Positions 8,928 to 16,710 of a stretch of DNA of 64,000 nucleotides are shown here, in pieces. Numbering within the stretch: the stretch's first letter is position 1; the number at the start of each line of letters is the position of its first letter. The position numbers and the translations under genes are program-made. The notes below the pieces were generated by a model. The model had not been told where the DNA came from and did not search any database. It worked only from the letters and a program-made list of their open reading frames with translations. This DNA comes from Mycolicibacterium anyangense (GTDB lineage: Bacteria > Actinomycetota > Actinomycetes > Mycobacteriales > Mycobacteriaceae), in the NCBI RefSeq assembly GCF_010731855.1, contig NZ_AP022620.1:1612001-1676000 (forward strand). The letters are read 5' to 3'.

Positions 8928-11074
8928 GCCGGCTGCCGGGATCCCGCGTCGAGCCGCCACACCGGCTCGGTGCCATTGGCTCCGGTGACCGTGCCGGCAT
9001 CGGAGAACGTGTAGATGCCGACGACGGCTTCATGCACCCGGTTGCTCACGAAGATGCCGGGCGCCTTGGTGGCCGAATGCACCCGGTTGGCCAGATCGAC
9101 GGCTTCACCCCACAGCGCGTAGATCTTCGAGCGCTGTCCCAGCAGCCCACTGGTCACCGGCCCGCTGTCGATCCCGGCCCGGATGGCCAGGCGGGCGTCG
9201 TGCTGGTCGTTGAAGCGCGCCACGATCTCGGTCACCTCTTTGGCGAAGGCGATGGTGCGGCTCGCGTGGTCGACTCGGGGTACCACCAAGCCACAGGTCG
9301 CCAGCAGGCCGTTGTCCTGCATGCTGCGCACCTGTTCGACGCCGTTACGCTCGGCGGCCTCGTCGAACGCCTCCACGAGCGAATTGAGGATGGCCACCGA
9401 GTCCTCGCTGGGCATCGAACGGGAGAACTCGTCGAAACCGAGTATCTGTGCGTAGATGACCGAGACGTCGCGGTAATGGGTGCTGATGTTCTCCTCACCC
9501 TCCCGGTAGCGCTTGGCCACCGGTTCGGGCATCAACGTCGCCAGGAGCTCGTCGTTCTCCCGGCGTTGTTCCTCGATGAGGTGCTGCTTGGTCTGCAGGC
9601 TGGTGCTCATGTCGTTGAATGCCGAAGCCAGCTCGCCGATCTCGTCCTGCGCGGTCACCGGCACGCTGATGCCCAGATCGCCGGCGGCAACCCGGCGTAC
9701 CGCGGTGGACATCCTTTTGATCGGGCGGGTCAGAATGCGGCTGAAGAGCAGTGAGAGCAGCGAGACGATGAGCACGATCGCCGCAGTCGACAGCGCGATG
9801 TTGCGGGCGAACGTGGTGACCGGAGCCAGTGCCTCGGACCTGTCGATCTTGGCCACGATCACCCAGTCGAGGCCCGGGATCTCCACCGGCGCGTAGGCGG
9901 ACAGCGTGTCGGTGCCGAGATAGCTGGTGGCCGTCATGACACCGGACTTCCCGGCCAATGCCGCGTTGACCGGTTCGGTGTCCACCGGCTGCAGCAGGAT
10001 GCTGTCGCGGGTCTTGACCTCCCGGTCGGCGACCTCGGGCGGCGTACCGTGCTCCACGACCAGTTCCCGAAACTTCTGCGGGTCGGCGATCAGCATGCGC
10101 GACACCGACCGCATCAGCTTGTCCGGGCCGGCCAGGTAGGTCTCCCCGGATTCGCCGAGCCCGTCGGCCTGCCACTTGCCCGAGCCCGTCATGACCTTGT
10201 TGATCTCGGATGGTTCGAGCTGCAGGGCCAGTACCCCGTGGATACCGCCAGAATCACCGACGGGGGTCAGCACCCACGGCGTGGGGACGCCGTAGGCCGG
10301 CGCATATTCCTGGAAGTCGGTCATCACCACGTCGTCGACGGACGTCGACCGCATGGTCTTGCGGTAGGCCTCGGCGAGGGCTGTCGTCTGATAGGTCCCG
10401 GTGAGCACGTTGGCGCCGAGATCGACGCCCTTGTAGGCGGTGTAGACGACGGTGCCGCTGGTGTCGAGCAGCAGGACGTCGTTGAACCCGAAACGCTTGG
10501 CGAAGTCGGCGAAGAACGGTTGATACCGGGCGTCGGCAGCAGACCACGCGCTCGGATCGCCTGCGCTGAGCATCGCCGCGGCAACATCGAAGTCGCCCTT
10601 GGCCGGCACGGTGTACAACGCCTGCAGGTAGGTCTGCGCGTTCGAGGTCGGCTGGTAGAGCTGGGGGTCCGCGGTGCGGCCGGTGCCCTTGGCCAGTTCG
10701 GGACCGAACACATTCGTGTAGTAGGCGCCGACGGCGGCCTGCGCACCCGGCGGCAATGGCGCCTTCTGCAACTCGTCGAAGGCGGCGCCGAAATCCTTGA
10801 CCGCGCTGATCGCCGCTGAGCTGTGGGTCAGCACCGTCGCCGCGTTGATGATGCCGTCGTAGAACGCCGTGATCTCACGAGCCCGCGACTCCCGCAGCTG
10901 CGTCAGTCGCTGGTACTCGGCGCTACGCAGCGAATTCGTACCCGACAGATAGCCGATCAGGCCCGCCACGAGTACCGACACCACGCTGACGGTGAGCAGC
11001 ATCAGCAACAACTTGGATTGGAAGCCCAGCGACCGGACCCGTTTGGATGAAAGAGTGTCCGACAACCGCCCCAC
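8924..11074 (-). CDS. Receptor-type class III cyclase homologue (degenerate active site)
   Basis: Protein of 716 residues: an N-terminal membrane helix (about 23-45), a long extracytoplasmic sensor region of Cache type, a second membrane helix, a HAMP domain (about 450-505, R-I-L-T-R-P-I-K-R) and a C-terminal class III cyclase domain (about 530-700). Order and neighbour match M. tuberculosis Rv2435c. By motif alignment several canonical catalytic positions are altered: the first metal Asp is Gln543, the purine-binding Lys is Arg583, the adenine-selecting Asp is Ala653 and the ribose-orienting Asn is Asp660. The second metal Asp587 and transition-state Arg664 remain. It may be inactive, regulatory or of altered specificity. 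The start is GTG; a short spacer separates it from the operon upstream. Confidence 0.88.
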   Translation of the reverse strand: MGRLSDTLSSKRVRSLGFQSKLLLMLLTVSVVSVLVAGLIGYLSGTNSLRSAEYQRLTQLRESRAREITAFYDGIINAATVLTHSSAAISAVKDFGAAFDELQKAPLPPGAQAAVGAYYTNVFGPELAKGTGRTADPQLYQPTSNAQTYLQALYTVPAKGDFDVAAAMLSAGDPSAWSAADARYQPFFADFAKRFGFNDVLLLDTSGTVVYTAYKGVDLGANVLTGTYQTTALAEAYRKTMRSTSVDDVVMTDFQEYAPAYGVPTPWVLTPVGDSGGIHGVLALQLEPSEINKVMTGSGKWQADGLGESGETYLAGPDKLMRSVSRMLIADPQKFRELVVEHGTPPEVADREVKTRDSILLQPVDTEPVNAALAGKSGVMTATSYLGTDTLSAYAPVEIPGLDWVIVAKIDRSEALAPVTTFARNIALSTAAIVLIVSLLSLLFSRILTRPIKRMSTAVRRVAAGDLGISVPVTAQDEIGELASAFNDMSTSLQTKQHLIEEQRRENDELLATLMPEPVAKRYREGEENISTHYRDVSVIYAQILGFDEFSRSMPSEDSVAILNSLVEAFDEAAERNGVEQVRSMQDNGLLATCGLVVPRVDHASRTIAFAKEVTEIVARFNDQHDARLAIRAGIDSGPVTSGLLGQRSKIYALWGEAVDLANRVHSATKAPGIFVSNRVHEAVVGIYTFSDAGTVTGANGTEPVWRLDAGSRQPA

Positions 11075-11137
11075 CGGCGGACCCCCGATCTGCTAGCTCA
11101 GTCGCTGTAGTGCGGATGCTAGCGCACCGCGGGACCG

Positions 11138-12175
11138 TCAGAGACGCGACTGCAGGGCCTGCTGCCCGAAGGTGCCGGTTTCCAGCGAACCTTCAGGCAG
11201 CACGAGGTCGCCGGATTCCAGCCGGGTACGCAGATAGGCGAACGTCTGCGCGGTCTGGGCGAACAGGTGCTCGCCGGCCACCAGGGGTGTGCGGACGGGC
11301 CCGCCGGCGGATTCGAACTGGGGCAGCGGTCGGACGACGGTGTGGTAGTCGACGTTGAAGAACAGCGGGAAGGAGTAACGCTCCTCCTTGACCTTTCGCA
11401 CCCGGTGCGAGGTCGCCACGAACGCACCGTTGGTCCACAGCTCCAGCAGGTCGCCGACGTTGACGACGTAGGTGCCCGGGATGGGCGGTGCGTCGATCCA
11501 CTCCCCGTCGCCGTTGAGCACCTCGAGGCCCGGCGCTGTCGGCTTGAGCAGGGTGAAGCACTCGTAATCGGTGTGCGCTCCGATGCCCTGCACATCCTGG
11601 GCCTCGGGGTTGTGCGGGTAGTAGATCAGCCGTAGCTGGCTGGGCGTCTTGGTGGCGAACCTGGTGAACGTGTCGGGGTCCTCACCCAGTGCAATGGCGA
11701 ACGCGCCCAACAGATCCCGGCCCACACCGAGGATGGCCTGATAGTAGTCGGTGACCGCACCGGCGAAGCCGGGAAGATCCGGCCAGACGTTGGGCCCCAG
11801 CATCGGGTTGCCCGCCAGGTGGTCCGGGTCGTCGGCGGGAAGATCCAGCGCGGTGTCGAAGGCCTCTTTGAGGTCGGTCTTGTCGCCGTAGAGTCCCTCC
11901 TCGCCGACCGGCACATATCCGCGGTGGCAGCTGGACAGGCCGATGTAGGACTTCATCTTCTCGGCCATGGGCAGGGCGAAGAACTCTTTGGTGGCGGCCA
12001 GCATCCGCTCGAAGAGGCCCTCATCGATTCCGGTTCCGGAGATGTAGAAGAAACCCACCTCCCCCGCCGCCGCGCCCAGTTCGGCGGCCACCCGGTCACG
12101 CTCGGCAGGGTCGGCCGACCGTAGTCCGCTGATGTCGATGACAGGTATCGATTGAAATGACGTCGTCGCACTCAC
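11138..12175 (-). CDS. Isopenicillin-N-synthase-type Fe(II)/2-oxoglutarate oxygenase
   Basis: Non-haem iron oxygenase of 345 residues with the N-terminal DIOX_N pattern (I-P-V-I-D-I-S-G-L) and a C-terminal jelly-roll core. The iron triad is His201-x-Asp203 in H-T-D-Y-E and the distal His257 in A-T-S-H-R-V. The R-Y-S-F-P segment about ten residues on supplies the R-x-S pair that usually binds 2-oxoglutarate. The GTG start overlaps the upstream stop (GTGA), which makes it the last gene of the ureide operon. Members hydroxylate or oxidise varied small molecules; here a purine- or ureide-derived substrate is inferred from context only. Confidence 0.85.
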   Translation of the reverse strand: MSATTSFQSIPVIDISGLRSADPAERDRVAAELGAAAGEVGFFYISGTGIDEGLFERMLAATKEFFALPMAEKMKSYIGLSSCHRGYVPVGEEGLYGDKTDLKEAFDTALDLPADDPDHLAGNPMLGPNVWPDLPGFAGAVTDYYQAILGVGRDLLGAFAIALGEDPDTFTRFATKTPSQLRLIYYPHNPEAQDVQGIGAHTDYECFTLLKPTAPGLEVLNGDGEWIDAPPIPGTYVVNVGDLLELWTNGAFVATSHRVRKVKEERYSFPLFFNVDYHTVVRPLPQFESAGGPVRTPLVAGEHLFAQTAQTFAYLRTRLESGDLVLPEGSLETGTFGQQALQSRL

Positions 12176-12762
12176 AGTGTCACGCTTCCTTCTTGTTCTT
12201 CCACAGCCCAGGCGAAGTCGTCGTCGACTCGCAGCTGCCCCGACACCAGCCGGGGTAGCAGTGCCATACCCACCCGCCCGGAGTGGGCGGAGTCGGTGAT
12301 GAGCCAATCGGTGCCGTTCACCACACCCAGCGAAATCTCGTCGCGGGCAGGACTTTTCACGGCCCAGCCGAATCGGCCCCCGACCCGCACCAGGATGGCC
12401 ACCGCGTCGTCGGGGCCCGACATCAGCAAGCCCCAGCACGGTTCGAGCGGTTCGGTTTCGCGCTGCCAGTGCTCGATGTAGTCGGCATGGACGCCGACCT
12501 CGACCAGGGTGTCACCCTCCCAGCTCATCCGGCCGGCATCGGGCGGCCCGGCCGGTTGCAGGTCGATGGTCCTGGTCCATTCGAAGATGTCGTCGCGTTG
12601 GGAGAGCCGGCCGGCGAACCCCGCGCCGGGGCCCCGCAGGTCGACGAACGCCGACACGCCCTGCAGCCACAGCACCTGCGTCGTGGTGTCCCGCGAGCCG
12701 TCGGTGTCGATCAGCAGGGTGCGCCGCCACAGCCCACGACACTGCGAAACCTGCGGTGTCAC
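12172..12762 (-). CDS. Uncharacterised protein resembling the HRI1 family
   Basis: Soluble protein of 196 residues with no signal peptide or membrane helix. Blocks near the start (G-L-W-R-R-T-L-L, then T-T-T-Q-V-L-W-L-Q-G and F-V-D-L-R), a central I-F-E-W-T-R-T-I-D-L-Q-P and a G-D-T-L-V-E-V-G-V-H segment remind me of the HRI1 family (two lipocalin-like barrels, first seen in fungi). That match is from memory and unverified. The GTG start overlaps the allantoicase stop and its stop overlaps the oxygenase start, both as GTGA, so it is expressed with the ureide enzymes. Its role is unknown; a ligand-binding or late-pathway enzyme role is only inferred. Confidence 0.72.
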   Translation of the reverse strand: MTPQVSQCRGLWRRTLLIDTDGSRDTTTQVLWLQGVSAFVDLRGPGAGFAGRLSQRDDIFEWTRTIDLQPAGPPDAGRMSWEGDTLVEVGVHADYIEHWQRETEPLEPCWGLLMSGPDDAVAILVRVGGRFGWAVKSPARDEISLGVVNGTDWLITDSAHSGRVGMALLPRLVSGQLRVDDDFAWAVEEQEGSVTL

Positions 12763-13781
12763 AGCGCCTCGTCCCACAGTCGCTGCAGTTCGGCCATGCC
12801 GGTCTGGGTCGGCCGGCCCAGGGCCCGCACCCGCGCAAGCCCGCCGTCGGGGTAAGCCGCAACCCGGATCGCGGTGATGTCGGCGGCGTCGACGACGAAG
12901 ACTCTCCGGGCATCCGGCAGCAGCACCGTGCGCGGTAGCACGGTCTCGTCGAATGGCAGTGACCAGTAGGGCCGGCACTGGCTCGGCCGGTCCCGCGTGC
13001 CCATGATGCAGACTTCCCGAGAGGCGTTGAACACGTAGTACGAGGTATCGATCTCGATGCGGTCCAGGTGGGTGGGAACCAGGAACGAGATCGTCACGGC
13101 GTCATGGGTGTCGGGCCCGATGTCGCGCCTGCGCCGGGCCTCCCAGCCGGCACCCATGTTCACCGGCCGGCCACCGGCGATCAGGGCTCTGGGATCGGAG
13201 TAGAACGTGTCGCTGCAATGCTCCACCCGGCCGCCCTGCTCAGCGCCGGACACCTCGACGGTGACGCCCGACCACAACCTCGGGTCCGGGATCGGTTCGC
13301 CGTGGGCGCGCAACCGCGCGACCCCGCCGTCGGAGTCGATGACCAGCTTCAGATGGGTGTACCGCCGCGGATCGTTGACTGAAATCAGGTTGTGTGCATC
13401 GGCTTTGAGCACGACGGCCGGGGCGAGCAGTCGCCAGGACGTGCTGCTGCACGGGTCTTCCCCGGGGTCCAGCGATGCGCCGTAGACGCTGGCACCGGTG
13501 GGATGGTTGCCGGTGAAGAACCGGGTGTCGACGTCGACGGTACACAGCCGGCCCGGCACCCCGAGCCGGATGATCACCCAGTCCCCCGCCGCGGCGTGCC
13601 GACGGGTCTCCCAGCCGTCGACCACCTCACCACGCAGGTCGAAGGTGCCTGGCACGAAGTTCGGTTCGGCGGGCTCGATCAGGTTCTCCTTGAACCCGAA
13701 CGACTCATCGCTGGCCGCAACGACACTGCCTCCGACAGCTCGTGATGCCAGATCCAGTGCCGCACTGAAATCGATGTTCAT
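12759..13781 (-). CDS. alc: Allantoicase
   Basis: Allantoate amidinohydrolase (allantoicase) of 340 residues, the usual family size; it splits allantoate into ureidoglycolate and urea. The protein is a tandem of two jelly-roll repeats: D-G-W-E-T-R-R near residue 55 and the related G-W-E-A-R-R-R near 213, each followed by a strand of the D-V-D-T-R-F-F-T-G-N or E-I-D-T-S-Y-Y-V-F-N type. The N-terminal F-G-F-K-E-N-L-I replaces the F-F-A-x-x-x-N-L block typical of the family. It lies between the racemase-like and HRI1-like genes with four-base overlaps on both sides. Confidence 0.9.
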   Translation of the reverse strand: MNIDFSAALDLASRAVGGSVVAASDESFGFKENLIEPAEPNFVPGTFDLRGEVVDGWETRRHAAAGDWVIIRLGVPGRLCTVDVDTRFFTGNHPTGASVYGASLDPGEDPCSSTSWRLLAPAVVLKADAHNLISVNDPRRYTHLKLVIDSDGGVARLRAHGEPIPDPRLWSGVTVEVSGAEQGGRVEHCSDTFYSDPRALIAGGRPVNMGAGWEARRRRDIGPDTHDAVTISFLVPTHLDRIEIDTSYYVFNASREVCIMGTRDRPSQCRPYWSLPFDETVLPRTVLLPDARRVFVVDAADITAIRVAAYPDGGLARVRALGRPTQTGMAELQRLWDEAL

Positions 13782-14527
13782 CGGAGTCCCAACGCTGCGC
13801 TCATCGGCCAGTGCGACCGTGGATTGTCCGGTCCCGCCGCGTAGACGCCGGCTTTGCTCGTGGACAGACCGAGGCCGACCAGCATCTGGGCCAGACCGAC
13901 CGCGGCGGCCACCCCGTCCACGCAGGGCACCCCCACCGTGGCCGAAATGGCCTCGGTGACTCCGGCCATCCCGGCGCAGCCCAGGCAGATGACATCGGCG
14001 CCGTCCTCGCGCACCGCGCGGGCGGCCTCGGCGACGATCGCAGCGACCGCACCGTCGGGGTCGGCGTCCACCTCGGCGGTGCCCAGACCGCAGGCCCGCA
14101 CCGAGGCGCAGTGCGCGGCCAGGCCCGCCAGCAGCAGCCGGTCCTCGATAGGTGCGATGGAACGGGCCAGCGTGGTCACCACCGAGAACCGCCTACCGAT
14201 GAGGAGGGCGACGTGGGCGGCGGATTCGGCGATATCGAGGACGGGAACGTCCAGCATCTCCTGCAGCGCGTCCTTGCCGTGTTCCCCGAATCCGGCCAGC
14301 ACCACCGCGTCGGCGTCAAAGGTGCCCTCGGCCAGCGCGGTGGCCACGACATCCATCACCCCGACGGCCGACAGGTAGCTTTCGGCGGCGGAGTCGATGG
14401 CCACCGATCCGAATGCCGGCTCCGCAATGCCGATCTCGGTTCCGGGTGCCGCGGCGGCACGTGCTGCGGCGGCGATCTCGGCGGACATCGACGTCGAGGT
14501 ATTCGGGTTCAGGACAAGGATTTTCAC
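13778..14527 (-). CDS. Asp/Glu/hydantoin racemase-family protein (one catalytic Cys replaced by Gly)
   Basis: Cytoplasmic protein of 249 residues in the hydantoin/allantoin racemase branch of the Asp/Glu racemase superfamily. The start M-K-I-L-V-L-N-P-N-T-S is diagnostic. Real racemases use two cysteines, at about 79 and 184 in the Klebsiella allantoin racemase HpxA. Here Cys184 is present in C-L-G-C-A-G-M, but position 79 is Gly in L-A-G-F-G-E-H-G. A Gly/Cys pair is also seen in arylmalonate decarboxylase, so this could be a one-base enzyme rather than a true racemase. It overlaps allantoicase and allantoinase by four bases each, which places it in allantoin handling. Confidence 0.87.
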   Translation of the reverse strand: MKILVLNPNTSTSMSAEIAAAARAAAAPGTEIGIAEPAFGSVAIDSAAESYLSAVGVMDVVATALAEGTFDADAVVLAGFGEHGKDALQEMLDVPVLDIAESAAHVALLIGRRFSVVTTLARSIAPIEDRLLLAGLAAHCASVRACGLGTAEVDADPDGAVAAIVAEAARAVREDGADVICLGCAGMAGVTEAISATVGVPCVDGVAAAVGLAQMLVGLGLSTSKAGVYAAGPDNPRSHWPMSAALGLR

Positions 14528-15864
14528 GCCCGCACTCCCCCGGTCGCCGACAGCAGATCACCACGGCTCTTGGTCTCGGCCACGCGACCGCCGCGCCACA
14601 CCTGACGGACCGCACCGGTCAGCGTGGCGCCGTCGTACGGCGTGATCGGGTGCCGGTGGAGCAAGTCGTCGGCGTGCACCACCCAGCGCGCGTCAGGCTC
14701 GAACGCACAGAAGTCGGCGCGCCGCCCCGGCGTGATCGCCCCGCGATCGGCCAGACCGGCCAGCGCGGCGGGTGCCTGCGCCATCCACCGGCACACATCG
14801 GCGAGCCCGAACCCGAGTGCGGCGGCCTGGGTCCACACAGCGGGCAATGCGATCTGCAAGGAGCTGATACCGCCGAATGCGCGGCCGAAATCCCCGCCGT
14901 CGAGATCCTTGAGTTCCGGTGCGCAGGGCGAGTGGTCGGACACCACCATGTCCAGTGTGTCCTCGGCCAGCCCTTGCCACAGCAGCCGCCGGTTCTCCTC
15001 GGCCCGGATGGGTGGGCAGGCCGCGAAGACGGTGCCACCGTCGGGTACGTCCTCGGCAGCGAAACTCAGGTAATGGGGGCAGGTTTCGGCGCTCACCGGT
15101 AGGCCAGAACGCTTGGCCGCTGCGAGAAGTGGCAGCACGGCGGCACTGGAGACGTGGACGATGTGGGCTCGGGCACCGGTAGCGGCGACGGTGTCGAGCA
15201 CCATGCGCACCGCGTCGAGTTCGACGTCGTCCGGCCGCGACTGCAGGAACTGCCGGTAGCCACGGCCTGCAGGCGGTACACAGCCGGCCAGCACCCGGGC
15301 ACTTTCGGCATGCACCAGCATCACCGAGTCCAGTTCGGCGACAACACTCATCGCGGTAGCGAATTCATCGGCGCCCAGCGGCGGGAAGTTCGGATTGCCC
15401 GACTCGGACAGGAAGCACTTGAACCCGAGCACCCCGGCCCCGGCCAGTGCGGCCAACGACGTCACGTTCGCCGGCACCACGCCACCCCAGAAGCCCACGT
15501 CGACCCGGCACGCCCCCTCGGCGGCCGACCGTTTGACGTCCAGGGCGGCCGCCGTCGTGGTCACCGGGTCGCAGTCCAACGGCATATCCACCACGGTGGT
15601 GATACCACCGGCCAGCGCTGCCGCGGTGGCACTGGCGAACCCTTCCCAGTCGGTACCGGGATCGTCGATGTGCACGTGCGTGTCGACCAGGCCGGGTAGC
15701 AGCACGAGTTCGGATCCGAGCACGGTCTCCTCGGCCGCCGGGAAAGGCTCGTCGAATTCCCCGATGGTGTGAATCACGCCGCCCTGCAGGCCGATCGAGG
15801 CCGCACGGACGCCCCCGCCGATCACCGCGCGCCGGGCGCGGATCACGTGGTCGACCATGCTCAC
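14524..15864 (-). CDS. allB: Allantoinase (cyclic amidohydrolase)
   Basis: Amidohydrolase-superfamily enzyme of 446 residues that opens the hydantoin ring of allantoin to allantoate. Binuclear metal ligands are visible: His63-x-His65 in D-T-H-V-H, the carbamylated Lys149 in G-F-K-C-F-L-S, later histidines in the H-A-E-S and H-I-V-H-V-S-S segments, and the catalytic Asp in V-S-D-H-S-P. The F-K-C-F-L-S-E-S-G block is typical of allantoinases rather than dihydroorotases. The GTG at 15864 overlaps the upstream stop (GTGA); an ATG six bases downstream is an alternative. The allantoicase neighbour supports the assignment. Confidence 0.92.
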   Translation of the reverse strand: MSMVDHVIRARRAVIGGGVRAASIGLQGGVIHTIGEFDEPFPAAEETVLGSELVLLPGLVDTHVHIDDPGTDWEGFASATAAALAGGITTVVDMPLDCDPVTTTAAALDVKRSAAEGACRVDVGFWGGVVPANVTSLAALAGAGVLGFKCFLSESGNPNFPPLGADEFATAMSVVAELDSVMLVHAESARVLAGCVPPAGRGYRQFLQSRPDDVELDAVRMVLDTVAATGARAHIVHVSSAAVLPLLAAAKRSGLPVSAETCPHYLSFAAEDVPDGGTVFAACPPIRAEENRRLLWQGLAEDTLDMVVSDHSPCAPELKDLDGGDFGRAFGGISSLQIALPAVWTQAAALGFGLADVCRWMAQAPAALAGLADRGAITPGRRADFCAFEPDARWVVHADDLLHRHPITPYDGATLTGAVRQVWRGGRVAETKSRGDLLSATGGVRA

Positions 15865-16706
15865 CTCGGACGCACCGGCCCGAAGCGTTCCTCGAACCGG
15901 TGGGTCAGCTGGGGCCAGACGTGCGGATCATGACCGGGCACCAGTTCATAGCCCTTGTCGGCAGCCAGCTTCTTGAGCCGCCGGATCGGCTCGACCGTGT
16001 CGGCCGGGTCGACGTCGATGAACCCGCCGATCGGCAACTCGTGCTCGATGTTCTCGGTCAGATCGGCGGCATCGAAGGCGAACACGAATCCGCCACCCCC
16101 CACCGACTGGTCGAGCTCCACGACGAAGCTCTGGTGCCCCGGTGTGTGTCCGTAGGTCGGCACCGCGGTGATGCCGGGCGCGATCTCGGCGTCACCGTCG
16201 GCCAGCACCCAGTCGATGCGGGGATCGTCGAAATCGATGCGATTGATCGCATTGCGTTCCGGCTCAGGGTGATTGGACAGGCCGTACTCCAGCTCCCGGC
16301 GCTGGGCATGCACCGGAACCTTGCCGGCGAACAGCTTGAGCCCGCCGGAATGGTCGTGGTGCAGGTGGGAGAGCGCGACGACGTGGATGTCGTCGATGTC
16401 GACACCGATGTCGTGCAACGACTCCTCGATCGGTTCGCCAGGACCCGGCAGCACCGGGACGTACTCGACGGTCGGGAAGAACCGCCGGTACAGCGCCGGG
16501 TCCCTGATCAGCGCGGTGTTGAAGCCGGTGTCGAGCAACACCCAGCCGCCGTCGGTCTGCAACAGCACACCCGGCACCGGCTCCCGCATCCGCAACTCCG
16601 GCGGCGCCCCGTACACCGACACCGATTTGGGCAGCTCCTCCCAGCCCAGTGTCAGCAGCACTATCCGGCGAACCCCGGTCTTCGTCACGCCCTGTCCCGA
16701 CGTCAT
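15861..16706 (-). CDS. Metallo-beta-lactamase-fold hydrolase (lactonase-like)
   Basis: Zinc hydrolase of 281 residues with the complete metal site H-x-H-x-D-H (His114, His116, Asp118, His119 in S-H-L-H-H-D-H-S-G-G). The later G-H-T-P-G-H, F-D-A-A-D and P-G-H-D ligands are also present. The layout resembles N-acyl-homoserine-lactone lactonases and related ester/lactone hydrolases. No signal peptide is seen. It sits between the binding lipoprotein and allantoinase genes of the ureide operon, four bases after the former and overlapping the latter, so a role on a ring-opened or lactone-like ureide intermediate is possible. Lactonase activity itself is only a fold-level guess. Confidence 0.87.
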   Translation of the reverse strand: MTSGQGVTKTGVRRIVLLTLGWEELPKSVSVYGAPPELRMREPVPGVLLQTDGGWVLLDTGFNTALIRDPALYRRFFPTVEYVPVLPGPGEPIEESLHDIGVDIDDIHVVALSHLHHDHSGGLKLFAGKVPVHAQRRELEYGLSNHPEPERNAINRIDFDDPRIDWVLADGDAEIAPGITAVPTYGHTPGHQSFVVELDQSVGGGGFVFAFDAADLTENIEHELPIGGFIDVDPADTVEPIRRLKKLAADKGYELVPGHDPHVWPQLTHRFEERFGPVRPR

Positions 16707-16710
16707 CGAC

